A stretch of DNA of 41,670 bases from Pseudomonadota bacterium (GTDB lineage Bacteria > Desulfobacterota > Desulfovibrionia > Desulfovibrionales > Desulfovibrionaceae), in assembly GCA_018822105.1 (NCBI GenBank), contig JAHJLB010000058.1, positions 1-41,670 of the forward strand, in the 5' to 3' direction. The notes beneath the pieces were generated by a model, which had not been told where the DNA came from, did not search any database, and saw only the letters and a list, made by a program, of their open reading frames with translations. Made by a program: the position numbers and the translations under genes. Shown here piece by piece: positions 15,676 to 23,271 of the stretch (its first letter is position 1; every line of letters begins with the position of its first letter).

Positions 15676-15924
15676 ATACGCTCTATGCAAAATTAAGTAG
15701 CCCTGTTGTGCAGTACCCTGCCCCGGCAGGGCTCGTTTGTGCTGTATTCTTTGGGCAAGGCTTTTCCTGGAAATACCAGAAGATGAATGCGCTCTCAGGG
15801 CCGGGGTCGCCGCGGCGGCTTCCCTCCCGAAACCGGATGTGCTACGCATATGGCCAGCGCGTCGGGAACGGGGCAGTGTCCGGCCCAGGCGCAGCCGCAA
15901 AATCGTCCAGCAGCAGAGGGAAGC

Positions 15925-17292
15925 ATGAGTCAGAACCGCTCGCGCGTGTTCCGCGCGTACGACATCAGGGGCATTGTGGGCCAGGACTTCGACGCCGACT
16001 GGGTGGAGGAGCTGGGCCGGGCCTGCGGGGCCTATTTCCTGGCGCGCGGGTCCAGGCGCGCCGTTGTCGGGCGCGACTGCCGGCTGACCTCCCCCGGGTT
16101 CCAGGACCGCCTGGTGGCCGGGTTGACCTCCACGGGCGTGGACGTGCTGTTTCTCGGCATGGTGCCCACTCCGGTCTGCTATTTCGCCATCCGCCATCTT
16201 GGGCTGGATGCCGGGGTGATGATCACCGCCAGCCACAACCCTTCAGAATACAACGGATTCAAGGTCTGGGCCGGCAAGAGCACCATCCACTCCGGGCAGA
16301 TCCAGGAGCTGGCGCGGCTTTTGGACCAGGGCCGGTTCCCCCAGGGCCAGGGCCTGGCCACGGCCCACGACATCGTCCCCAGCTATCTGGACGCCCTGAC
16401 CGGGCTGGCGCGGCTCAAGCGCAGGGTCAAGGTGGTTCTGGACGGCGGCAACGGCGCGGCCGGCCTGGTCACCGCGGAGCTGCTCAGCCGCGCCGGGGCC
16501 GAGGTCATTCCCCTGTTCTGCGAGCCGGATGGCCGTTTTCCCAACCACCACCCCGACCCCGTGGACGAGAAGAACCTGGACGCCCTCAAGGCCAGGGTGC
16601 TCCAGACCGGCGCGGAGCTGGGCATCGGCCTGGACGGCGACGGGGACCGCATCGGCGCGGTGGACGAGCAGGCCCGCGTGGTCCACGGCGACCGGCTGCT
16701 GGCCATCTTCGCCCGGCAGGTGCTGGCGGCCAGCCCGGGCGCGGCCATCATCGGCGATGTGAAGTGCTCGCACCTGCTTTTCCAGGACATCGCCCGGCAC
16801 GGCGGCAGGCCCATCATGTCGGCCACGGGGCATTCCCTCATCAAGGACCGGCTGCTCTCGGAAAACGCCGCCCTGGCCGGTGAGATGAGCGGCCACATGT
16901 TCTTCGCCGACCGCTACTACGGCTTTGACGACGCGCCCTACGCCGCCCTGCGCCTGGTGGAGATCGTCTCCGGCGCGGCTGGCCCGCTCTCCACGCTGCT
17001 GTCCGACTGGCCCGAGACCTTCGTCACCCCGGAGCTGCGCGCCGACTGCGCGGAGCACGCCAAGTTCCAGGTGGCCGAGCGCGCCCGCACCGAGTTCGCC
17101 AAGCTGTATACTCTGGAAGGCGACGACGGCGCGCGGCTGGTCTTCCCCGACGGCTGGGCCCTGGTGCGCGCCTCCAACACCTCGCCCTCCCTGGTGCTGC
17201 GCTTCGAGGCGGAGAGCGCGGCCAGGCTTCAGGAAATCCGCAAACTGGTCGAAGAGCCTCTGGCGGGCTGGATCAAGGAGTTGGGCGGGTAG
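15925..17292 (+). CDS. Phosphomannomutase/phosphoglucomutase
   Basis: This 455-residue alpha-D-phosphohexomutase interconverts hexose 1- and 6-phosphates for polysaccharide, LPS or nucleotide-sugar synthesis. The start at ATG 15925 gives 'SRVFRAYDIRGIVG', the family N-terminus. All four active-site loops are visible: 'MITASHNPSEYNGFKV' with the phosphoserine, 'GLDGDGDRIGAVDE' binding Mg2+, 'GEMSGHMFF' for sugar binding, and 'VRASNTSPSLVLRFEA' for phosphate binding. The layout fits the AlgC/ManB group, which uses both mannose and glucose phosphates; a single substrate cannot be fixed. It stands alone behind the AT-rich gap, with MacA-like genes 108 bases downstream. Confidence 0.95.
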   Translation: MSQNRSRVFRAYDIRGIVGQDFDADWVEELGRACGAYFLARGSRRAVVGRDCRLTSPGFQDRLVAGLTSTGVDVLFLGMVPTPVCYFAIRHLGLDAGVMITASHNPSEYNGFKVWAGKSTIHSGQIQELARLLDQGRFPQGQGLATAHDIVPSYLDALTGLARLKRRVKVVLDGGNGAAGLVTAELLSRAGAEVIPLFCEPDGRFPNHHPDPVDEKNLDALKARVLQTGAELGIGLDGDGDRIGAVDEQARVVHGDRLLAIFARQVLAASPGAAIIGDVKCSHLLFQDIARHGGRPIMSATGHSLIKDRLLSENAALAGEMSGHMFFADRYYGFDDAPYAALRLVEIVSGAAGPLSTLLSDWPETFVTPELRADCAEHAKFQVAERARTEFAKLYTLEGDDGARLVFPDGWALVRASNTSPSLVLRFEAESAARLQEIRKLVEEPLAGWIKELGG

Positions 17293-17399
17293 ACGTCTGG
17301 AAGGGCTCCGGCGGGCCAAGGGGGACGCCCCCGGGCCTGGGAGGCCGTGGCTTTGGGGACATCCCCGTTAATTTTTGGAAGCCATGCACAAGGACTGTC

Positions 17400-18560
17400 A
17401 TGACGCGGAAAAAACTGTTGTACGCAGCCCTTGCACTGTTGCTCCTCGCCGGCGGCGGCTACTATTTCAAGAAGAGCCGCGCAGCGGGCGAGACCAAGGT
17501 GCTGGCCGAGGCCAAGGTGGAGCGCGGCAGCGTGCGCCGCGTCCTGGAGGCCACGGGCATCATCAAGGCCCAGGTGGGCGCCAGCGTGAAGATCGGCGCC
17601 CAGGCCACCGGGGCCATCTCCCGCGTGTACGTCCGCGTGGGCGACCGGGTGAAGAAGGGCCAGGTGGTGGCCGAGATCGACGCGCGGGAGCTCATGACCC
17701 AGCGCGCGGAGGCCGCCGCCCGCCTGCGCCTGGCCGAGGCCAAGGCCCAGTATGCGGGCCAGACCCTGCCGCGCAACGAGGCCCTGACCAGCCAGGGCAT
17801 GCAGGCCCAGAGCGTGCTGGACGAGACCCGGCAGAACTTCAAGGTCTCCCGGGCCGAGGCCGCCGCCGCGCGCGCCGCGCTGGCCACCCTCGACGTGCGC
17901 CTTTCCTACACCAAGATCGTCAGCCCCATCGACGGGGTGGTCTCCCAAGTCACGGCCCAGGAGGGCGAGACCGTGGTGGCGGGTCTGCAGGTGGCCAATC
18001 TGGTCACCGTGCTCGACCCCACGCGCCTGGAGATGTGGATCTACGTGGACGAGACCGATGTGGGCCGCGTGAAGACCGGCCTGCCCGTGGAGTTCCGCGT
18101 GGATTCCCAGCCCGACAAGACCTTCAGGGGCAGCCTTGACCGCGTCTACCCCGACCCGGAGATCCGGGACAACATCGTCTACTACAAGGCCCTGGTCACC
18201 GTGGACAGCGAGCAGGCCCTGCTGCTCCGGCCGGAGATGACCACCCAGTGCCGCGTGGTGGTGGAGACGCGCGAGAACGTCCTCACCGTGCCGAACCAGG
18301 CCCTCAAGTGGGTGGGCGGCAGGCAGACCGTGTTCGTGGTGGACAAGGCCGCGCCAGGCAAAACGCGCCAGGTGCAGCCGAAGCTCGGCCTGCCCGGCCT
18401 GGAGCAGAGCGAGGTGTTGGAGGGCCTGGCCGAGGGCGATGTCGTGGCCACGCAGGTGGTGCTTTCCGGGCAGGAGAAGCCCGCGGAGAACGGGCAGGGC
18501 GGGGCCAGGCCCGGCGGGGCCAAGCAGGGCGGAGGCAAGCCCGAGAAGAAGGGCAAATGA
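17400..18560 (+). CDS. MacA-like periplasmic adaptor protein
   Basis: This 386-residue membrane-fusion protein links an inner-membrane exporter to an outer-membrane channel. A single N-terminal anchor helix (about 5-22) is followed by a lipoyl-like half 'GAISRVYVRVGDRVKKGQVVAEID', a helical hairpin of roughly 80 residues ('AEAAARLRLAEAKAQYAGQ...AEAAAARAAL'), then 'SYTKIVSPIDGVVSQVTAQEGETV', a beta-barrel and a membrane-proximal domain. A Gly/Lys-rich hydrophilic tail ends the protein. It overlaps the ABC ATPase gene by ATGA (18557-18560), so it belongs to an ABC-type export system like MacAB rather than an RND pump. No MacB permease gene follows. Confidence 0.88.
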   Translation: MTRKKLLYAALALLLLAGGGYYFKKSRAAGETKVLAEAKVERGSVRRVLEATGIIKAQVGASVKIGAQATGAISRVYVRVGDRVKKGQVVAEIDARELMTQRAEAAARLRLAEAKAQYAGQTLPRNEALTSQGMQAQSVLDETRQNFKVSRAEAAAARAALATLDVRLSYTKIVSPIDGVVSQVTAQEGETVVAGLQVANLVTVLDPTRLEMWIYVDETDVGRVKTGLPVEFRVDSQPDKTFRGSLDRVYPDPEIRDNIVYYKALVTVDSEQALLLRPEMTTQCRVVVETRENVLTVPNQALKWVGGRQTVFVVDKAAPGKTRQVQPKLGLPGLEQSEVLEGLAEGDVVATQVVLSGQEKPAENGQGGARPGGAKQGGGKPEKKGK

Positions 18561-19369
18561 CCAGCCCCGCCGCCGCGAACGTGGTCGAGCTGACCGGCAT
18601 CCGCAAGGTTTTCCGCCAGGTGCTGGCCCCGCAGGAGGGGCCCGGCATGCTGGCGCGGCTCTTCTCGCGCCCGCCGCCGGCCGCCGCGGGCGCGCCGGGC
18701 GCGTCCCGGGACGAACCTGGCGCCGACGCGGGCGGGGTGGAGGTGCTCTCGGACATCACCCTGTCCATCGCCCACGGGGAGTTCGTGGCCCTGCAGGGCA
18801 CCTCGGGCTCGGGCAAGAGCACCCTGCTGCACCTCCTGGGCCTCCTCGACAGGCCCACGGCCGGAACCTACCGCCTGCTGGGGCGCGACGTGTCCGGGCT
18901 CACGGACGACGAGCTCTCGCACCTGCGCAACACGGCCCTGGGCTTCGTGTTCCAGAGCTTCTACCTGGTGCCCTACGCCACGGCCCTGGAGAACGTCCTC
19001 TTGCCGGGCATGTACTCCGGCCGTCCCCAGGCCGAGCTCCGCGCCAGCGCCCTGGACCTGCTCTCCCGCGTGGGGCTTTCCGACCGCGTGCATTTCAAGC
19101 CGTCCAACCTCTCCGGCGGGCAGCAGCAGCGCGTGGCCATGGCCCGCGCCCTCCTGAACGGCCCTGCGCTCATCCTGGCCGACGAGCCCACGGGCCAGCT
19201 CGACTCCGCCACCAGCCAGGAGATCATGCGGCTCTTCGCCGAAGTCAACGCCGAGGGCTGCGCCATCGTCCTGGTGACCCACGACGAGCACGTGGCCGCC
19301 CAGGCCGGGCGCATCATCCGCCTGGCCGATGGCCGCATCACCTCCGACAGCCTTTCCCCGGCCTCCTGA
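18557..19369 (+). CDS. ABC transporter ATPase, MacB/LolD type
   Basis: This 270-residue ATPase subunit has Walker A '[23 protein letters not shown]', Q-loop '[21 protein letters not shown]', signature '[15 protein letters not shown]', Walker B 'LILADEPTG' with the following 'LDS', and the switch His in '[10 protein letters not shown]'. All match the LolD/MacB/FtsE class. Between the first strand and Walker A there is an unusual Pro/Ala-rich insertion of about 38 residues (18-55), absent from typical LolD. Its ATG overlaps the stop of the MacA-like gene. The expected FtsX-like permease domain is neither fused nor encoded next; the following gene is a sensor cyclase after a 134-base gap. Confidence 0.93.
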   Translation: MTSPAAANVVELTGIRKVFRQVLAPQEGPGMLARLFSRPPPAAAGAPGASRDEPGADAGGVEVLSDITLSIAHGEFVALQGTSGSGKSTLLHLLGLLDRPTAGTYRLLGRDVSGLTDDELSHLRNTALGFVFQSFYLVPYATALENVLLPGMYSGRPQAELRASALDLLSRVGLSDRVHFKPSNLSGGQQQRVAMARALLNGPALILADEPTGQLDSATSQEIMRLFAEVNAEGCAIVLVTHDEHVAAQAGRIIRLADGRITSDSLSPAS

Positions 19370-19409
19370 CGGGCGCGCGGCCTGCTGCCGGTGCTGCCTA
19401 CCATGAGGG

Positions 19410-19429
19410 ATCATTGACACTTCAATGAT
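19410..19429. promoter_or_regulatory. Perfect inverted repeat before the sensor cyclase gene
   Basis: Arms ATCATTGA / TCAATGAT flank a 4-base centre and overlap a consensus -35 (TTGACA, 19414-19419). The corresponding -10 (CACAGT, 19437-19442) is weak. An operator for the cyclase gene 75 bases downstream is likely. A hairpin ending the ABC transcript is the alternative. Confidence 0.5.
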
Positions 19430-19503
19430 GTGCGGGCACAGTCCATTGGTCATGGCTCCAGCATTTTCGACTGCCAGCTTCTTGCCAGGAGGTTCTGCCG
19501 CAG

Positions 19504-21984
19504 ATGACGGACGCCCAGCCTGACAACGCCCTTCCCGCGAGCGCCGAGCCCGCAACGCCGGAGCTTCGCCGCCCGAGCCGGCGTCTCCCCAGCGCCGGCC
19601 TGCCGCACCTGCTGAAGCCTTCCCAGTGGGGCCTGCGCATACGCATCCTGCTGGTGTCCGGGCTGCTTCTGCTCGCGGGCATGACCAGCCTCGTGGGCTT
19701 CGAGGCCTGGCAGCTTACCAGCTCCATGGAGCGCGGCGTGCAGGAGCGCCTGAAGCTCCTGGACCACTGGACCCAGGACGAGATCCGCACGCGCCTGGAC
19801 AGCCTCACCGCCGCGGTGAGCTCCCTGGCGAACCTGCCGGAGGTCAGCGGGGCGCTGGCCGGTGGCGACCGCGAGGCGCTCAAGGGCTTCATCCTGCCCT
19901 ATGTGGAGAAGCTGCGCGTCGCCACGGGCAACACCTCCTTGTACTTCCACTTCCACACGCCCGCCTCGGTGTCCCTGCTGCGCACCTGGGACATCCACCG
20001 CTATGGCGACGACCTCTCCCGGCAGCGGCAGATGGTGGTGCGCGTGAACCGCGAGCTGGCCTCCTTCACCGGCCTGGAGCTGGGCCAGGGCGGCACGGTG
20101 ATCCGCAGCATCGCCCCGGTGTTTCACCAGGGCCGGCACGTGGGCAGCGTGGAGGCGGCCATGAACATCGTGGACGTGCTGCAGAAGATCACCCTGCCCC
20201 AGGACTACGGCATCGTCTTCGTCCTCGACAGGAAGTTCAAGGGCGAGTGGGAGGGCAGCCTGGAGCGGCCCGCCTCTGACAGCTGGATGGTGGTCAAGAG
20301 CCTGGGCGACGCCGACGGCGCCCTGGCCGACAAGGTCCTGGGGGCCGGCGGCGCCACCGGGCGCGTGGACCATTTTCTCTTCCGCCTCATCCCCCTGAAG
20401 GATTTCCAGGGCCGCCTCATCGGCTCCCTGGTGCTGACCTACAACGCCGGGGTCATCGTCCAGCAGGACGCCCTGAAGACCTTCTGGTTCGGGCTGCTCG
20501 CCGTGGTGGGCGCCCTTTCCCTGTGGCTGGTCCTGTACATGAACGTGCGGCGCCTGATGCGGTTCCTGGAGCGCCTGAAGAAGATCATCCTGGCCTCCCA
20601 CGGCAGCGACTTCGTGGAGCGCTTCGAGTCCGACCATGTGCACTGCCTGGACGTGCTCCGCTGTCCGAACACCGAGTGCGTGGTCTACAAGAACCCCGGC
20701 CTGGTCTGCTACCTGGAGACCGGCACCGAGGCCGTGTCGCCCACCTCGCGCGGCACCTGCCTGTTTCTGAACAAGTACAACACCTGCCAGAGCTGCCCGG
20801 TGTACATCGCCCGCTGCGGCGACGAGCTGGCCGAGATGAAGAACCTGGTGAACACCATGATGCGCATCTGGGGGGTGTTTCTGGGCCGGGTGGGCGGGCT
20901 CCTGTCCGAGGTGCTGCGCAACCAGCAGGCCCAGGCCCAGACCATGCCCTCGCTGGACCAGGTCTCCGGCTATCTGGAGGAGATGGCCCGGCTCACGGCC
21001 TTCAGCCACGACCTGCAGGGCGTGAACAATATCGGCGAGGTCTACCGCCAGCTGGACCATGTGTTCAGCGCGCACTTCCGGCTCGTGGCCTACGCCGTGG
21101 TGGAGGTGGTGCAGGGCAAGAACCGCATGGATCTGGTGCTCGACCGGGGCCAGTTCTGCCAGAACTTCAGCCCGGACGTGCTCGGCAACAGCAATCTGTG
21201 CCGCGCCCGGCGCGGGGCCGAGGAGGTCTCCAGCCACCCCAACCCCGTGCTCTGCCCCTACTTCAACATCGACACGGACAAGTACGTGCGCTGCTGCCTG
21301 CCCATGGTCATGGGCGGCCGGGTGGGCGCCATCTTCTCCTTCATCATGCTCAAGGCGGAGTGGAACCCCAACCGCAAGCGCGTGGTGATGCTGCGCAAAT
21401 ACCTGGACGAGTCGGCCCCGGTGCTGGCCTCCCTGCGCCTGCTGGAGGCCAGCAAGGAGCAGTCCCTGCGCGATGCGCTCACCGGCTGCTACAACCGCCG
21501 CTACCTGGAGGAATACCTGCCCTCCTGCGAGTCGCTGAGCAAGCGCGAGGGCCGCAAGGTCTCGGTCATCATGGCCGACCTGGACTTCTTCAAGCAGGTC
21601 AACGACCAGTACGGGCACCAGGCCGGGGACGAGGTGCTCCGGCAGGTGGCGCAGATCATCCAGCGCACCCTGCGCGAGAGCGACCTGCTGGTGCGCTATG
21701 GCGGGGAGGAGTTCCTGCTGCTGCTGCACGACCCGCCTCCGGGCGGTGGCATGCTCGTGGCCGAGAAGATCCGCGCGGCCGTGGAGGGCACGGCGCTGCA
21801 CCTGCCCGACGGCAAGCAGCTGGCCAAGACCATCAGCCTGGGCCTGGCCAAGTATCCGGAGCACGGCGACACGCTTTACAAGATCATCAAGTACGCCGAC
21901 GTGGCCCTCTACGCGGCCAAGGAGCAGGGCCGCAACCGGGTGGTGCGCTTCGATCCCTCCATGTGGCAGGAGGATTCCTACTAG
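19504..21984 (+). CDS. Sensor diguanylate cyclase with Cys-rich cytoplasmic module
   Basis: This is an 826-residue inner-membrane c-di-GMP synthase. Order: cytoplasmic tail, TM helix (46-66), periplasmic Cache-like sensor (about 70-320), TM helix (327-346), a linker with eight Cys between 381 and 438 (C381, 387, 392, 402, 419, 428, 431, 438), a GAF-like region (about 486-640) with further Cys (552, 566, 584, 597, 598), and a GGDEF domain. The active-site signature is GGEEF (733-737), with '[12 protein letters not shown]' upstream and an intact I-site RESD (724-727), so it should be active and product-inhibited. The Cys cluster (CPxxxC...GTC...CxxCPVY) resembles the two-CW-type module seen with HAMP linkers and may bind metal or sense redox state (inference). 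Confidence 0.92.
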   Translation: MTDAQPDNALPASAEPATPELRRPSRRLPSAGLPHLLKPSQWGLRIRILLVSGLLLLAGMTSLVGFEAWQLTSSMERGVQERLKLLDHWTQDEIRTRLDSLTAAVSSLANLPEVSGALAGGDREALKGFILPYVEKLRVATGNTSLYFHFHTPASVSLLRTWDIHRYGDDLSRQRQMVVRVNRELASFTGLELGQGGTVIRSIAPVFHQGRHVGSVEAAMNIVDVLQKITLPQDYGIVFVLDRKFKGEWEGSLERPASDSWMVVKSLGDADGALADKVLGAGGATGRVDHFLFRLIPLKDFQGRLIGSLVLTYNAGVIVQQDALKTFWFGLLAVVGALSLWLVLYMNVRRLMRFLERLKKIILASHGSDFVERFESDHVHCLDVLRCPNTECVVYKNPGLVCYLETGTEAVSPTSRGTCLFLNKYNTCQSCPVYIARCGDELAEMKNLVNTMMRIWGVFLGRVGGLLSEVLRNQQAQAQTMPSLDQVSGYLEEMARLTAFSHDLQGVNNIGEVYRQLDHVFSAHFRLVAYAVVEVVQGKNRMDLVLDRGQFCQNFSPDVLGNSNLCRARRGAEEVSSHPNPVLCPYFNIDTDKYVRCCLPMVMGGRVGAIFSFIMLKAEWNPNRKRVVMLRKYLDESAPVLASLRLLEASKEQSLRDALTGCYNRRYLEEYLPSCESLSKREGRKVSVIMADLDFFKQVNDQYGHQAGDEVLRQVAQIIQRTLRESDLLVRYGGEEFLLLLHDPPPGGGMLVAEKIRAAVEGTALHLPDGKQLAKTISLGLAKYPEHGDTLYKIIKYADVALYAAKEQGRNRVVRFDPSMWQEDSY

Positions 21985-22000
21985 GCCTTCTTCGGCTCGT

Positions 22001-22079
22001 TGGCAGGCCGCGCCTGCCGTCGGCGCATTGGCAGGCCGCGCCTGCCGTCGGCGCATTGACAGGCCGCGCCTGCGCGCAT
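22001..22079. repeat. Tandem 28-bp repeat with hairpins (2.8 copies)
   Basis: Two identical 28-bp units (22001-22028 and 22029-22056) and a shortened third (22057-22079) stand directly in tandem. Each begins TGGCAGGC (third TGACAGGC). Units 1 and 2 hold the perfect inverted repeat GGCAGGC-CGC-GCCTGCC; the third keeps a 5-bp stem. They fill the gap between the cyclase stop and the radical SAM start, so three hairpins would form in a row. A REP-like element or a transcription barrier is possible. Confidence 0.9.
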
Positions 22080-22090
22080 ACTGCCCGGAC

Positions 22091-23113
22091 ATGCCTCTCC
22101 GCTTCGCCCATCCCGAACCCCCGCGCCCCGGCGCGCGGCCCAGGGTCTATCCGGTGTTCCTGCCCCAGGCCGGATGCCCCGGCCGCTGCATCTACTGCAA
22201 TCAGCCCGCCCAGACCGGGCAACGGCCCGAAGCCCTGGAAACCCTGCTGGCCCGCGCCCGCGCGGGCGCGTTGGCCCTGCCCGCGGACGCCGGGCCTGTG
22301 GAGCTGGCCTTCTACGGCGGCACCTTCACCGCGCTGCCGCCGCCCTGGCCGGAGCGCCTCCTCGGCCTCGCGGCGGAGCTGCGCGGCCTGGGGCGCGTGT
22401 CGCGCGTGCGCTGCTCCACGAGGCCCGACGCCGTGAGCCCGGAACTCTTGTCCCACCTGCGCGGCCTGGGCCTCGACCTGGTGGAGTTGGGGGTGCAGAG
22501 CTTTCAGGACGCCGCCCTGGCGCGCTCCCGGCGCGGCTACGACGGGGCGCTGGCCCTGGCCGCCTGCCGGATGGTGCGCCAGGCGTCCTTGAGCCTGGGC
22601 GTCCAGCTCCTGCCCGGCCTGCCCGGCCACAGCGCGCAGGACCTCGCCCGCGACATCGAGACCATCGCCGCCTTGGCGCCGGAGCACTCGCCCGAACTTG
22701 TCCGGCTGTACCCCTGCCTTGTGCTGGAGGGCACGGAGCTGGCCGGCATGTGGCGCTCCGGGGCGTACGCGCCCTGGGGGCTGCCCGAGACCGTCGACGC
22801 CCTGGCCCGCGCCCTGCTGCGCCTGTGGGCGGCGGGCATTCCGGCCGCGCGCCTGGGCCTGGCCGAGGAGCAGGGCCTGGGCGTGCTGGCCGGGCCCAGG
22901 CACCCGGCCCTCGGCCAGATGGCCCGCGCCCGGGCGCTTTTCCTGCACGTGCGCGAGCTGCTGGCCGCACTGCCGGAGCCCGCCACGACCCTCTCTGTGC
23001 CGCGCCGCTGGCAGGGCGAGGTCCTGGGCCAGGGCAACGCGCTCCGCGAGGACTACGCCGCGTTGGGGCTGGGCGTCTCGGTGTGGGCGGAGGCGGAGTT
23101 CGCCTTGGGCTGA
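22091..23113 (+). CDS. Radical SAM protein, Elp3-like
   Basis: This 340-residue enzyme starts at the ATG at 22091. The [4Fe-4S]/SAM motif CxxxCxxC is present as 'AGCPGRCIYCNQ' (about residues 28-39), and 'FYGGTFTALP' is the SAM-binding GGE-like motif. 'LGVQSFQDAALARSRRGYD' and 'LLPGLPGHS' are typical of the Elp3/YhcC branch. It resembles the Elp3 radical SAM half seen in clostridia and deltaproteobacteria as a stand-alone protein without the acetyltransferase domain. The reaction is unknown; tRNA modification is a reasonable guess from the family. The start follows the tandem repeats closely, and no strong ribosome site is visible. Confidence 0.85.
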   Translation: MPLRFAHPEPPRPGARPRVYPVFLPQAGCPGRCIYCNQPAQTGQRPEALETLLARARAGALALPADAGPVELAFYGGTFTALPPPWPERLLGLAAELRGLGRVSRVRCSTRPDAVSPELLSHLRGLGLDLVELGVQSFQDAALARSRRGYDGALALAACRMVRQASLSLGVQLLPGLPGHSAQDLARDIETIAALAPEHSPELVRLYPCLVLEGTELAGMWRSGAYAPWGLPETVDALARALLRLWAAGIPAARLGLAEEQGLGVLAGPRHPALGQMARARALFLHVRELLAALPEPATTLSVPRRWQGEVLGQGNALREDYAALGLGVSVWAEAEFALG

Positions 23114-23141
23114 GGGCCGCAACTCTCCAGCAACTCTTCCG

Positions 23142-23170
23142 TTGACCAGCCCCCCCCCATGAATTATTGT
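23142..23170 (+). promoter_or_regulatory. Candidate promoter of the PEPCK-like gene
   Basis: TTGACC (23142-23147), a 17-base spacer containing a nine-base C-run, then TATTGT (23165-23170). It lies 29 bases after the radical SAM stop and about 100 bases before the carboxykinase ATG. Confidence 0.6.
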
Positions 23171-23271
23171 AGGAGTTGACGGCGGACACCCCCGCGCCTG
23201 GAGCAAGGCGGGGAGCAGCCCCCGCGTTCACCCTCCCGCGCCTGGCGCGGTATTTTTTGGAGGCCCACCGG

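Larger units (their letters stand above)
15427..15924. other. AT-rich regulatory gap between regulator and phosphohexomutase
   Basis: This 498-base gap has no credible gene. The part from about 15440 to 15720 is near 43% GC in places, far below its surroundings, and holds divergent control sequences: GATGC half-sites beside the regulator, two GGCATACATT direct repeats (15586-15595 and 15601-15610) and a TTGACA/TGTCAA palindrome. The right part, 15780-15924, returns to normal composition and is the leader of the mutase gene. The short open frames here have no ribosome sites and unlikely residue content. Confidence 0.6.

Noticed and set aside
17355-17376. GGGG-ACAT-CCCC followed by GTTAATTTTT as a terminator after the phosphohexomutase
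   Set aside because: The stem is only four base pairs and the T-run is displaced by five bases; too weak to call.
17400-18560. Adaptor as part of an RND efflux pump
   Set aside because: No RND pump gene is present; the four-base overlap with an ABC ATPase supports a MacA-type role.
22001-22079. Repeats considered as a CRISPR array
   Set aside because: Units are directly adjacent with no spacers and no cas genes are nearby.
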